From: Micropruina sonneratiae
Lineage (GTDB): Bacteria; Actinomycetota; Actinomycetes; Propionibacteriales; Propionibacteriaceae
Length of the DNA stretch: 64,000 bases
Direction of reading: 5' to 3'
NCBI RefSeq assembly: GCF_025972045.1
Contig: NZ_JAPDHX010000003.1
Coordinates: forward strand, 62,001 to 126,000
Both the position numbers and the translations under genes were made by a program. Shown one piece after another: positions 27,333 through 35,941 of the stretch (position 1 is its first letter; every line of letters begins with the position of its first letter). The notes beneath the pieces are model-generated. The model did no database searches and was not told where the DNA came from. It was given only the letters and a program-made list of their open reading frames with translations.

Positions 27333-28274
27333 GTGACCACGACGACGACGGCGCAGAGCCGGCAACGCCGCGCCCGTCGGCAGCGGCTGAGCGGGTTACG
27401 GCGCCGCGAGGCCCTCTGGTGCTACATCTTCATGACGCCCGCCGTGCTCGGCGTGCTGGTCTTCGCCATCGGCCCGATGATCGCGTCGCTGTGGCTGAGC
27501 TTCACCGACTACGACATGCTCAGCTCGCCGGAGTTCATCGGGCTGAAGAACTACACCAAGCTGGTCTCCGACAAGCTGTTCTGGCATTCGCTGCGGATCA
27601 CCATGCTGTACGCGGTCGTGGTCGTCCCCGGCAGCATGCTGGCCGGCCTGGTGGTCGCCATCCTGCTCAATGCCAAGCTGCCGGTGATGGGCTTCTTCCG
27701 CTCGGCCTACTACCTGCCGTCGGTGATCGGCGGAGTGGCGGTCGCCCGGGTCTGGGGGATGCTCTACAACACCGATCACGGCCTGTTCAACCTGATCCTC
27801 GGCCTGTTCGGCATCGACGGCCCCGGCTGGCTGACCGACGAGAACTGGGTGATCTGGTCGCTGATCTTCATGGGCGTGTGGGGGTTCGGCGGCACCATGC
27901 TGATCTACCTGGCCGGCCTGCAGGGCATCCCCAAGGAACTCTACGAGGCGGCAGAGGTGGACGGCGCCGGCAAGTTGCGCCAGCACCTGTCGATCACCGT
28001 CCCGATGCTGTCCGGGGTCACCTTCTTCAACCTGGTGATGGGCATCATCGGCGCCCTGCAGGTGTTCGCCGAGCCGTTCGTGCTGGCCAACGGCAACCCC
28101 AGCAACGCCTTCCTGCTGCTGCCCGTTTATCTCTACCGGGTCGCCTTCGACTATCTCGAGATGGGGTACGCCTCGGCCATCGCCTGGGTGGTGTTCGCGA
28201 TCACCCTCGTGCTGACCGCCCTGGTCTTCCGCTCGTTGCCGCTGTGGGTGCACACCGAGGCGGGTGACGACTGA
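27333..28274 (+). CDS. Carbohydrate ABC transporter permease (MalF/UgpA type)
   Basis: This 313-residue membrane protein has six predicted transmembrane segments. The ATPase-docking EAA loop is LYEAAEVDGAGKLRQ followed by ITVPML. It starts MTTTTTAQSRQRR with a basic cytoplasmic N-terminus. GTG codons at 27331 and 27333 are both possible; the frame fixes 27333, with AGAGGAG upstream. It is the first gene of the importer, just after the inverted repeat. No ABC ATPase is in the cluster, so it probably uses a shared MsiK-type ATPase encoded elsewhere. Confidence 0.93.
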   Translation: MTTTTTAQSRQRRARRQRLSGLRRREALWCYIFMTPAVLGVLVFAIGPMIASLWLSFTDYDMLSSPEFIGLKNYTKLVSDKLFWHSLRITMLYAVVVVPGSMLAGLVVAILLNAKLPVMGFFRSAYYLPSVIGGVAVARVWGMLYNTDHGLFNLILGLFGIDGPGWLTDENWVIWSLIFMGVWGFGGTMLIYLAGLQGIPKELYEAAEVDGAGKLRQHLSITVPMLSGVTFFNLVMGIIGALQVFAEPFVLANGNPSNAFLLLPVYLYRVAFDYLEMGYASAIAWVVFAITLVLTALVFRSLPLWVHTEAGDD

Positions 28275-29137
28275 TGGCCCATCGGATCAGGTCGAAGGAG
28301 GGTGGGGTCGGCATCAGCCGCACCGAGGCGTCCGTGCGGGTGCTGCTGCTCAGCCTGGGCTGCTTCCTGGTGCTGATGCCGGTCGCCTGGACGGTCCTCA
28401 CCTCGCTGAAGACCGCCCAGCAGACGCTGGAGGTTCCGCCGGTGTGGTTCTTCGACCCGCAGTGGAGCAACTACGCCGAGGTGCTGACCCTCGTCCCGTT
28501 CCAGAACTACGCACTGAACACCGCCATCATCGTCACCTCGGTGGTGGTCGGCACGCTGCTCAGCTGCTCGTTCAGCGCCTACGGCTTCGCCCGGCTGCGT
28601 GCGCCCGGCCGCAACGCGATCTTCGGCGTCCTGATGGCCACCATGATGCTGCCGGCCACGGTCACGCTCGTGCCCACCTACATCGCCTTCAACAAGATCG
28701 GCTGGATCAACACCTTCCTGCCGCTGATCGTCCCGGCGTTCTTCGGCTCGGCCTTCTTCATCTTCATGTTCCGGCAGTTCTACCTGTCGCTGCCCCGCGA
28801 GCTGGAGGAGGCGGCCCGGATCGACGGCGCCGGCTACTTCCGCATCTGGTGGAGCATCTTCCTGCCGCTGAGCATGCCGGTCATCGCGACCGTCACGGTG
28901 TTCACCTTCGTCGGCACCTACAACGACTTCTTCGGCCCGCTGATCTACCTCACCGATGAGTCGAAGTGGACGATCTCGGTGGCGCTGTCCAGCTTCGGCG
29001 GCAGCCCCAGGATCGGGCCTCAGCTGCACATGCTGACGGCCGCCACGATGATCGCCGCCGCCCCGTCGATCATCGTGTTCCTGCTTGCCCAGCGGTACTA
29101 CGTGAACGGCATCTCGGTTTCCGGGATCAACAAGTGA
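28274..29137 (+). CDS. Carbohydrate ABC transporter permease (MalG/UgpE type)
   Basis: This 287-residue second permease has six predicted transmembrane segments and an EAA loop LEEAARIDGAGYFRIWW. It also has the MalG-like SAYGFARLRAPGRN and TMMLPATVTLVP segments. Its ATG overlaps the preceding stop by one base (TGATG), so the two permeases are translationally coupled and should form the heterodimeric channel for the sugar binding protein that follows. Confidence 0.94.
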   Translation: MAHRIRSKEGGVGISRTEASVRVLLLSLGCFLVLMPVAWTVLTSLKTAQQTLEVPPVWFFDPQWSNYAEVLTLVPFQNYALNTAIIVTSVVVGTLLSCSFSAYGFARLRAPGRNAIFGVLMATMMLPATVTLVPTYIAFNKIGWINTFLPLIVPAFFGSAFFIFMFRQFYLSLPRELEEAARIDGAGYFRIWWSIFLPLSMPVIATVTVFTFVGTYNDFFGPLIYLTDESKWTISVALSSFGGSPRIGPQLHMLTAATMIAAAPSIIVFLLAQRYYVNGISVSGINK

Positions 29138-29172
29138 CCCGATCGAACGACCACAGGAAAGGACTCCCCACG

Positions 29173-30519
29173 ATGACTCCAGTGCCCCTTGACGGCGCCA
29201 CCGGCATCGCTCGCCGGACGCTGCTCGGCGGCGGTCTCGCCGCCTCCGCCCTCGCCCTCGCCGCCTGCAGCGGCCCGAGCGCGACCGAGTCCTCGGCCGC
29301 GCCCACGGCCGCCTCGACGGAGGTGATCGGCTCCACCGACCTCACCGTCTACGCCTGGACGAACGGCACGGCCATCGACGAGAACTTCAAGAGCAGCGTG
29401 ACCGCGTTCAACAAGGAGTTCGACGGCAAGTTCACCGCCAAGATCAACTTCCTGCCCTACGACCAGTACTGGCAGAAGATCCAGCTGCAGTACGCCGCGA
29501 ACCAGCCGTTCGACATGTACTACTGGGACGTCCAGGCCTACGCCCACTACAAGAAGGACCTGCTGCAGAACGTGCAGCCGGCTGTGTCGGCCTCCGAGCT
29601 GGCGGACGGGTCGACGTACCCGGTGGCGCTGTTCGACCCGTGGCGCTTCGACGGCACCGACCTGTACGCGATCCCCGAGAACATCCAGTCGATGTCGCTG
29701 TTCTACAACAAGAAACACTTCGACGACGCCGGCATCGCCTACCCCGACGCCACTTGGACGTGGGACAAGGTCATCGAGGTCGCCGGCCAGCTCACCCAGA
29801 AGAGCGGCGACAAGGTCACCCGGTGGGGTCTCGACATCGGCGACCTGGGCGCGTGGTGGGGCATCCAGACGTTGGCCTGGGCGGCCGGCACGGCCTTCTT
29901 CGACAAGCCGCTGGAGCCGACCGCCTTCCAGATGACCGACCCGAAGGTCGTCGAGGCGTTGCGCTTCGTGCAGGACCTGATGTGGACCAAGCACATCGCC
30001 CCGCGGCCGGACGAGCGCGACGCCAACAACTCAGCCGGCGGCTTCGCCGGTGGGGTGGTGTCGATGATGCCGGGCGGCACCTGGGGCATCGCCTCCTACC
30101 AGCAGATGAAGGACGGCTGGGGGATCGCGCCGCTGCCGCTGTACCAGGGCCAGAGCGTGATGCCCTACTGGCTGGGCGGCTGGGTGATCCCGAAGGCGTC
30201 CGCGGCGTTGACCGCGGCCCAGACCTTCGCGATCTGGCGGGCGACGACCTTCCAGGAGCAGATGGCCGCCGACCACGACTGGATCCCGATCCAGGACGCG
30301 GCGCGCACGTCGGAGACGATGCTGAAGGGCATGCCGGACGGCTTCGAGGCGGCCATGCAGTCGCTGCCGTCCGCGCGGATCGGCGACCTGTACACCGAGA
30401 ACAGCCAGAAGATCCTCAACGAGGTCTACAGCACCCATCTGGACGAGCTGTTCCGCAACAAGGCGACCCCCGAAGCGGTGGCGCAGGCGATCCAGGACGA
30501 GGCCACGGCGCTGCTCTGA
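29173..30519 (+). CDS. Sugar ABC transporter substrate-binding lipoprotein
   Basis: This 448-residue extracellular solute-binding protein (family 1) starts at the ATG at 29173, with GGAAAGGA upstream. The signal region ARRTLLGGGLAASALALAAC has a lipobox Cys and a twin-Arg like pair. The mature part has VYAWTNGTAIDENF, YAANQPFDMYYWDV and YAIPENIQSMSLFYNKK, typical of oligosaccharide binders with aromatic stacking residues. The ligand is unknown; the glycosidases nearby suggest mannose/galactose-containing oligosaccharides. A strong hairpin follows. Confidence 0.93.
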   Translation: MTPVPLDGATGIARRTLLGGGLAASALALAACSGPSATESSAAPTAASTEVIGSTDLTVYAWTNGTAIDENFKSSVTAFNKEFDGKFTAKINFLPYDQYWQKIQLQYAANQPFDMYYWDVQAYAHYKKDLLQNVQPAVSASELADGSTYPVALFDPWRFDGTDLYAIPENIQSMSLFYNKKHFDDAGIAYPDATWTWDKVIEVAGQLTQKSGDKVTRWGLDIGDLGAWWGIQTLAWAAGTAFFDKPLEPTAFQMTDPKVVEALRFVQDLMWTKHIAPRPDERDANNSAGGFAGGVVSMMPGGTWGIASYQQMKDGWGIAPLPLYQGQSVMPYWLGGWVIPKASAALTAAQTFAIWRATTFQEQMAADHDWIPIQDAARTSETMLKGMPDGFEAAMQSLPSARIGDLYTENSQKILNEVYSTHLDELFRNKATPEAVAQAIQDEATALL

Positions 30520-30527
30520 CCGGCCCG

Positions 30528-30559
30528 GGCGGGCGGGACGCCGGACTGTCCCGCCCGCC
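30528..30559 (+). terminator. Strong GC hairpin after the sugar-binding protein gene
   Basis: A perfect 12-base stem (GGCGGGCGGGAC with GTCCCGCCCGCC) surrounds an 8-base loop, starting nine bases after the stop codon. There is no T-run, as often in high-GC actinobacteria. It probably ends the importer transcript. Confidence 0.7.
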
Positions 30560-30663
30560 GCGTCCGGTGCCGGGATGCGACCAGCACCGACACACAGGCG
30601 AAAATAAGGCAACGATGGGTTACCGGGACGTCTGCTGGCTGATGGTGTGGGCCCTTCTCCACG

Positions 30664-31319
30664 TCGGCTATCAACGGCGAAGCGGCGCAGGCCGTCGCCG
30701 ACCGGATCACCGAGGCAGGCGGCGTGGCGATCGGCGTCACCGCCGACGTCTCCAGCGGGCCGACATCAAGGCGGTCGTGGCTGCGGCGGTGGAGACCTAC
30801 GGCGGCGTGCACGTGGTGTTCAACAACGCCGGCATCATCGTGCGCACAACGGTCGAGGAGACCGCCGTCGAGCAGTGGGACCGGGTCTTCGCGGTGAACG
30901 TCCGCTCGATCTTCCTGATGTGCCGCGAGGTGGTGCCGATCATGGCCGCAGCCGGTGGTGGCTCGATCATCAACACCGGTTCGGGCTGGGGACTCAAGGG
31001 CGGTGGCCGTGCGGTGTCGTACTGCGCCTCGAAGGGGGCGGTGGTGAACCTGACCAGGGCCCTGGCCATCGACCACGGACCCCAGGGCATTCGGGTCAAC
31101 TCGGTGAACCCGGGCGACGTGAACACCGACATGCTGCGCAACGAGGCGAACCAGCTCGCTCAGGACACCACCAGCTTCCTGGCCGAGGCCGCCGACCGTC
31201 CGCTGGGCCGGATGGGTGAGCCGGCCGAGATCGCTGCGGCGGTCGTCTGGCTGGCCGGCGACGAATCGAGCTACGTGACCGGGGCCGCGCTGAGCGTCGA
31301 CGGCGGCGGTAACGCCTAG
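30664..31319 (+). pseudogene. Truncated and frameshifted SDR
   Basis: An SDR reading frame is recognisable from INGEAAQAVADRITEAGG. That frame runs through GVTADVSSG, then a G is missing near 30757 and the next frame continues DIKAVVAAAVETYGGVHVV and FNNAGI. It carries INTGSGWG, YCASKGAVVNLTRA, NPGDVNTDM and VTGAALSVDGGGNA to the stop at 31319. The N-terminal Rossmann strand and Gly-rich cofactor loop (about 35 residues) are absent; the bases before 30664 encode nothing similar. The catalytic Tyr and Lys remain. Without the cofactor loop it is unlikely to work. Confidence 0.72.
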
Positions 31320-31903
31320 CCGGTTCGCCCCGTCCTGGCCAGGTAGGCGCGGCCGCGCGGGCTGAGCTCGTAGCCGACGGGGTGGCTGATGGTCAGCCCG
31401 AGGTTCTTCAGCTTGCGCACGTCGAGCTTGAACGGCGCGGTCTCGCGGCCGAACTCCGCGGCCAGGTCGGGGGCGCGGACCTGCGGGCGGCGTCCGATCA
31501 GCTCCAGCGTCGCCATCGTCCAGGCTCCGTGGGTGCTGGCCCGATCGAGCCGTTCCAGGCGTTGGTCCAGCGCGGCCACGTCGTCGTCGGACAGCTCGTC
31601 GGCGCTTCTCAGCGCGATCCGCGGGTCTTCGCCGGCCCAGCCCAGCCCGATCCGGTAGGTCGTCCAGCCGTCCTCGCCGGACAGTCGCTTGCGGACCGAG
31701 TCGGCGCTCGGGTGGCCGGCCAGGGCGGCGTCCGACTCGGTGATGGACGCCGGGTCGACGGTCTCGACCGACTCGACCCGGATCACGCCGGCCGAGGTAC
31801 GAAACTGCTGCCCGGGCCGGACGTCCGGACGCCGCCAGCGTCGGAAGGCCAGCGAGACCGAACCGTCCCGCACGCCCGCCGCGACCGTGGGTGGGAGCAA
31901 CAC
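31316..31903 (-). CDS. Hypothetical protein with ASCH-like and winged-helix-like parts
   Basis: About 195 residues from the GTG at 31903. The N-terminal half (SLAFRRWRRPDVRPGQQFR, then GVIRVESVETVD) resembles ASCH/PUA-like RNA-associated folds. The C-terminal half (MATLELIGRRPQVRAPDLAAE followed by DVRKLKNLGLTISHPVGYEL and SPRGRAYL) looks like a winged helix. I do not know its function. The start is uncertain: the frame is open to 31993 but the extra residues do not look like protein. Its stop overlaps the end of the truncated SDR by 3 to 4 bases, and it diverges from the SNF2 helicase. Confidence 0.65.
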   Translation of the reverse strand: MLLPPTVAAGVRDGSVSLAFRRWRRPDVRPGQQFRTSAGVIRVESVETVDPASITESDAALAGHPSADSVRKRLSGEDGWTTYRIGLGWAGEDPRIALRSADELSDDDVAALDQRLERLDRASTHGAWTMATLELIGRRPQVRAPDLAAEFGRETAPFKLDVRKLKNLGLTISHPVGYELSPRGRAYLARTGRTG

Positions 31904-32071
31904 CGAAGTATTGTCGCGCTCCCACCCGCCATCCGCGAGAGGCCGCGGTTGGTGCGAGCGGGAAGTGTCGGTGCACACTGGTTGACTGATCATCGTCCAG
32001 CTCGAGCGTGGGAAGAGGCAGCGCGTGCAGCAGACCGGCCGGCTTCACACGTCGGGGATTCGTGCCTGCCG

Positions 32072-35000
32072 ATGAGTTCCCGCAGCTATCCAGACTGGGT
32101 GCTCGAAATGTCCGAGCGCGCGTTGGCCGAGTTGTTCGGCGCCACGACCCTGGCCCGCGGCCAGGAGTACGCCAAGCAGGGCAGAGTCGGCCACATCACC
32201 GTGGCCCAGGGCGGGGCGAGCACCATCGTCCAGGCCGAGGTGCGCGGCTCCGCCTTCCGCAGCTACCACACCGTCGTCACCCGCACGGCCGGCACCGGCA
32301 CGCTGGTCGCCACCTGCACCTGCCCGGTCCGCAGCCGCTGCAAGCATTCCGCGGCGCTGCTGTGGCACATGCGCACGGTCAGCGTGCGTGCCGCCACGCC
32401 GTCGTGGCAACGGGCGCTGAGCGAGATCGCCGAGAGTGCGCGTCCCGCCGAACGGGGTGAGCCGCTCGCACTGCAGGTGACTCGTGGCGGCCCCGGCGTG
32501 GCGTTGCGGCCGATGGTGTGGGGCAGGTCCGAGCGCTGGGTGCGCGCGGGCATCACCTGGGACAACGTCCAGCAGCCCTGGATGCACCAATTCCTCGAGG
32601 AACACCGGACGGCGCTGGCCGGGCTGGCGCGCACCCGCAATGAGCGGTCCTCCGGCTACTACTCGAGGCGCCAGGACGAACTGTGGCTGGGTGAACTGGG
32701 TCCGGGCGCCTGGGACTGGCTGCGCGCGGCGGTGGCGGCCGGCGTCGAGTTGGTGCCGGGACGCGACACCGGCGCGGTCCGGATCGCCGACCAGCCGGCG
32801 GTGCTGGCCAGCCGCCTGAGCCGCACCGAAGGAGGCGTCCGGCTGCGCACCGTGGCCCGCTCCGGCGAGTTCGAGCGGGCGGTCCCCTACGCCGACCTCA
32901 TCGGCGAGCCCCCGCACGGCTTCGTCGTCGACTCCGGCGACGAATTGGTGCTGGTGCCGTTCGCCGAGCCGCTGAGCAAGGGTCAGCAGGCGCTGCTGCT
33001 GCGGCATTCGCGGCTCGACATCCCCGAGGACGACCTGCCCGCCTTCGCGGCGCAGTATCCGCCGACGCTGCGCCGGATGGTCGCCCTCGAGATCGATCCC
33101 GACGTCGAGCTACCCGAGGCAGAGCCGCCGCGGCTGAGACTCACCGTCGGCTTCGAACCCGACCACGTGGCGCAGCTCGCCTGGGCGTACCGGTACACCG
33201 TCGGCGAGCACGCCTTCGACGTCGACCTCGAACCGGTCGGCAGCCAGCCGGTACTGCGCGACCCGGACGCCGAGGAGGCCCTGCTCGCGGCGCTGCCCGA
33301 GGGCCCGTGGCCGCTGGTCGACGTCGCCGCCGGCCTGCGGCGTCCGCTCGAACGGGCGAGGCTGATCGGCCCCGACACGGCCCTGCTCGTCGAGCAGGGC
33401 ATCCCGTCGCTGACCCGGGCCGGTGTGATCGTCGAAACCACCGGGCAGGCGGCCGATTACCGGCTGGCCACCGAGGCGCCCGAGGTGCGGGTCGAGGTCG
33501 CCGACCCCGCCCACGGCAGTGACTGGTTCAACCTCGACGTCGAGGTCAGCATCGAGGGCGAACCGATCGAGTACCGCGAACTGTTCACCGCGCTGGCCAC
33601 CGGGCAGACCCACCTGATCCTGCCGTCGGGCACCTGGTTCAGCCTCGAGCGGCCCGAACTGCAGCAGCTGCGCGCGCTGATCGCCGAGGCACAGGAGTTC
33701 GCCGCCGACGGCACCGGTCAGCTGCGGCTGCGCACCGAGCACGCCGGGCTGTGGGACGAACTGGTCTCCCTGGGCGTGGTGGCCCGGCAGTCGGCGGCCT
33801 GGCAGCAGGCCGTCTCGGCGCTGCTCGACCTCGAGCAGTTGCCCGAGGTGGATCCGCCGCCGGGGTTGCGGGCGACCCTGCGCCCGTACCAGTTGCACGG
33901 GTTCCGCTGGCTGCACTACCTGTACACGGCCCGGCTCGGCGGCATCCTCGCCGACGACATGGGACTGGGCAAGACCATGCAGGCCCTGGCCCTGGCCTGC
34001 GCGCTGGCGCAGGAGGGCGAGCGCGAAGCCCCGATGCTGGTCGTGGCGCCCACCTCGGTGCTGGGCACCTGGGCCGCCGAGGCCGCCCGGTTCGCGCCCG
34101 GGCTGCGGGTGCGGGTGGTCACCGGCACGGCGAAACGGCGTGCCGAATCGCTGGCCGAGCTCGCCGCCGGGGCCGACCTGGTGGTGACGTCGTACACGCT
34201 GCTGCGCCTCGACGAGGCCGAGTACGTCGCGCAGCCCTGGCAGGTGGTGCTGCTCGACGAGGCGCAGTTCGTGAAGAACCGCCAGGCCCGCGGGTACCAG
34301 TCGGTGCGCAAGCTGTCGGCCCGCACCAAGTTCGCGATCACCGGCACCCCGCTGGAGAACAACCTGATGGACCTGTGGTCGCTGCTGTCGATCGTGGCGC
34401 CGGGCCTGTTCGCCGACCCGATCAGCTTCGGTGAGCGCTACCGCAAGCCGATCGAGTCGGGCAGCGACCCGGACGCCCTGGCCAGGCTGCACCGCCGCGT
34501 CCGGCCGTTGATGCTGCGCCGGACCAAGGAGACGGTCGCCGCCGAACTGCCCGAGAAGCAGGAGCAGGTGCTGTCGATCGAGCTGACCCCGGGGCATCGC
34601 CGGCTGTACGACAAGCAGTTGGCGGTCGAACGCAAGAAGGTGCTCGGCCTGGTCGACGACCTCGGCCGGAACCGGATCACGATCCTGTCCTCGCTGACGA
34701 CCCTGCGCCAACTGGCGCTGTCGCCCGCGCTGGTGCTGCCCGATCAGGCGGCGGTGTCGGCCAAGGTCGACACGCTGATCGAACTGGTCGGCGAACTCGC
34801 CGCCGAGGGCCACCGGGCGCTGGTGTTCAGCCAGTTCACCCGCTACCTGAAGCTGGTCCGGGACAGGCTCGAGGACGAGGGCATCGGCACCACCTACCTC
34901 GACGGCCGTACCCGCGACCGGGCCGACCGCATCGCCCGGTTCCGCGCCGGTGACGATCCGGTGTTCCTGATCAGCCTCAAGGCGGGCGGTTTCGGGCTGA

Positions 35001-35263
35001 CCCTGACCGAGGCCGACTACGTCTTCATCCTCGACCCCTGGTGGAACCCGGCCGCCGAGCTGCAGGCCATCGACCGCACCCACCGCATCGGCCAGGACAA
35101 GCCCGTCATGGTGTACCGCCTGGTCAGCGCCGACACCATCGAAGAGAAGGTGGTCGCCCTGCAGCAACGCAAACGCGACCTGTTCGCCAAGGTGGTCGGC
35201 GAGGCCGGCGACCTGGCCGCACCGCTCACCGCCGACGACATCCGGGGCCTGCTCGAGGGCTGA
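32072..35263 (+). CDS. SWIM zinc-finger SNF2-family helicase
   Basis: This 1063-residue DNA translocase has an N-terminal SWIM finger (Cys82, Cys84, Cys90, His92) for nucleic acid or protein contact. A middle region of unknown function follows, and then the SNF2 motor from about residue 600. Motor motifs are LADDMGLGKTMQ (about 626), VLLDEAQFVKN (about 727), TGTPLENNLMDLWSL, VFSQFTRYLKL and FGLTLTEADYVFILDPWWNP, ending with DRTHRIGQ. I chose the ATG at 32072, opening MSSRSYPDWV; the long upstream open frame is antisense to the neighbour. Such proteins probably remodel protein-DNA complexes or help repair. Confidence 0.93.
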   Translation: MSSRSYPDWVLEMSERALAELFGATTLARGQEYAKQGRVGHITVAQGGASTIVQAEVRGSAFRSYHTVVTRTAGTGTLVATCTCPVRSRCKHSAALLWHMRTVSVRAATPSWQRALSEIAESARPAERGEPLALQVTRGGPGVALRPMVWGRSERWVRAGITWDNVQQPWMHQFLEEHRTALAGLARTRNERSSGYYSRRQDELWLGELGPGAWDWLRAAVAAGVELVPGRDTGAVRIADQPAVLASRLSRTEGGVRLRTVARSGEFERAVPYADLIGEPPHGFVVDSGDELVLVPFAEPLSKGQQALLLRHSRLDIPEDDLPAFAAQYPPTLRRMVALEIDPDVELPEAEPPRLRLTVGFEPDHVAQLAWAYRYTVGEHAFDVDLEPVGSQPVLRDPDAEEALLAALPEGPWPLVDVAAGLRRPLERARLIGPDTALLVEQGIPSLTRAGVIVETTGQAADYRLATEAPEVRVEVADPAHGSDWFNLDVEVSIEGEPIEYRELFTALATGQTHLILPSGTWFSLERPELQQLRALIAEAQEFAADGTGQLRLRTEHAGLWDELVSLGVVARQSAAWQQAVSALLDLEQLPEVDPPPGLRATLRPYQLHGFRWLHYLYTARLGGILADDMGLGKTMQALALACALAQEGEREAPMLVVAPTSVLGTWAAEAARFAPGLRVRVVTGTAKRRAESLAELAAGADLVVTSYTLLRLDEAEYVAQPWQVVLLDEAQFVKNRQARGYQSVRKLSARTKFAITGTPLENNLMDLWSLLSIVAPGLFADPISFGERYRKPIESGSDPDALARLHRRVRPLMLRRTKETVAAELPEKQEQVLSIELTPGHRRLYDKQLAVERKKVLGLVDDLGRNRITILSSLTTLRQLALSPALVLPDQAAVSAKVDTLIELVGELAAEGHRALVFSQFTRYLKLVRDRLEDEGIGTTYLDGRTRDRADRIARFRAGDDPVFLISLKAGGFGLTLTEADYVFILDPWWNPAAELQAIDRTHRIGQDKPVMVYRLVSADTIEEKVVALQQRKRDLFAKVVGEAGDLAAPLTADDIRGLLEG

Positions 35264-35279
35264 GCGGTGACCGGGGATT

Positions 35280-35790
35280 CCGGCGTGCGCCGGTCGAGGT
35301 GTCGCCGTAGTAACCGGTGAGCAGCGTCGTTCCGTCGGGCATCATCAGGTAGTTGCGCGGCACCCCGTCCAGGCCGGGCGGCACCGGCACCGGCTCCTCG
35401 CTGAACCCGTCCCGAAGCGAGGGCACCGTGCTGTCGGGGGTGAAGCCGTCCAGGGCGGCGTCCCAGTGCAGCTCACCGTCGTCGAGCACCAGCAGCACCG
35501 ACCCCTGCCCCTTGTGGTCGAGCCACCAACGCACCTCGCGGTCGACGTACTCCGACGCCGCGGCGCGCGGGCTGAGCAGCACGATCAGGTGCCGGGCACT
35601 GCTCAGGTCCTCCTCGATCGCGTTCCACAGAGCCGGGTTGGTCGACAGGGCGTTGTCGTCGCGGAACACCCGGATCCATCCGGCGCCGGTGCCAGGGCCG
35701 GGCGAACCGCTCCAGCCCCCGCTGCAGGGCGACCGCCGTGTCCCCCGGCGCCGCGCGCGCATAGCAGATGAAAGCGTCCCAGCCCGCCAA
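35280..35790 (-). pseudogene. TIR-domain protein, frameshifted and shortened
   Basis: The first frame, from a TTG at 35790, reads AGWDAFICYARAAPGDTAVA then LQRGLERFARPWHRR. A surplus base near 35686 moves to the second frame, IRVFRDDNALSTNPALW then NAIEEDLSSARHLIVLLSP. That frame continues with AAASEYVDREVRWWLDHKGQG. This is a TIR fold of the type fused to WD40 or other repeats in bacteria; the conserved Glu (candidate NADase residue) is in WNAIEEDL. After FSEEP the expected continuation is lost, and the frame runs without homology to a stop at 35226 inside the helicase's antisense. It is probably dead. Confidence 0.65.
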
Positions 35791-35941
35791 GCCCGCATTG
35801 TCGACCTGCGCCCGCCGGGCCGGCCAGAGGAAGGAGCGACGCGATGCCAGGCTTCTGTTCGGATCCGAGACGGTATCCGGGGGTCGGCTGTTCTGGACGG
35901 GGTTCGAGGGTCACGGTGGTGGCGTGAAGGGAGCCGCCGCG

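Noticed and set aside
30520-30663. A separate small gene before the SDR remnant
   Set aside because: It contains a terminator hairpin and a short frame with no coding pattern; ATG at 30615 runs into the SDR in the wrong frame.
32072-35790. The SNF2 helicase plus TIR gene as an active defence system
   Set aside because: The TIR frame is broken, and no further effector, methylase or nuclease gene lies beside it. Kept only as a finding to check.
35768-35941. N-terminal extension of HutH back to 35768
   Set aside because: The extra residues lack family sequence and overlap the TIR remnant. The ATG at 35942 has a ribosome-binding site and gives normal length.
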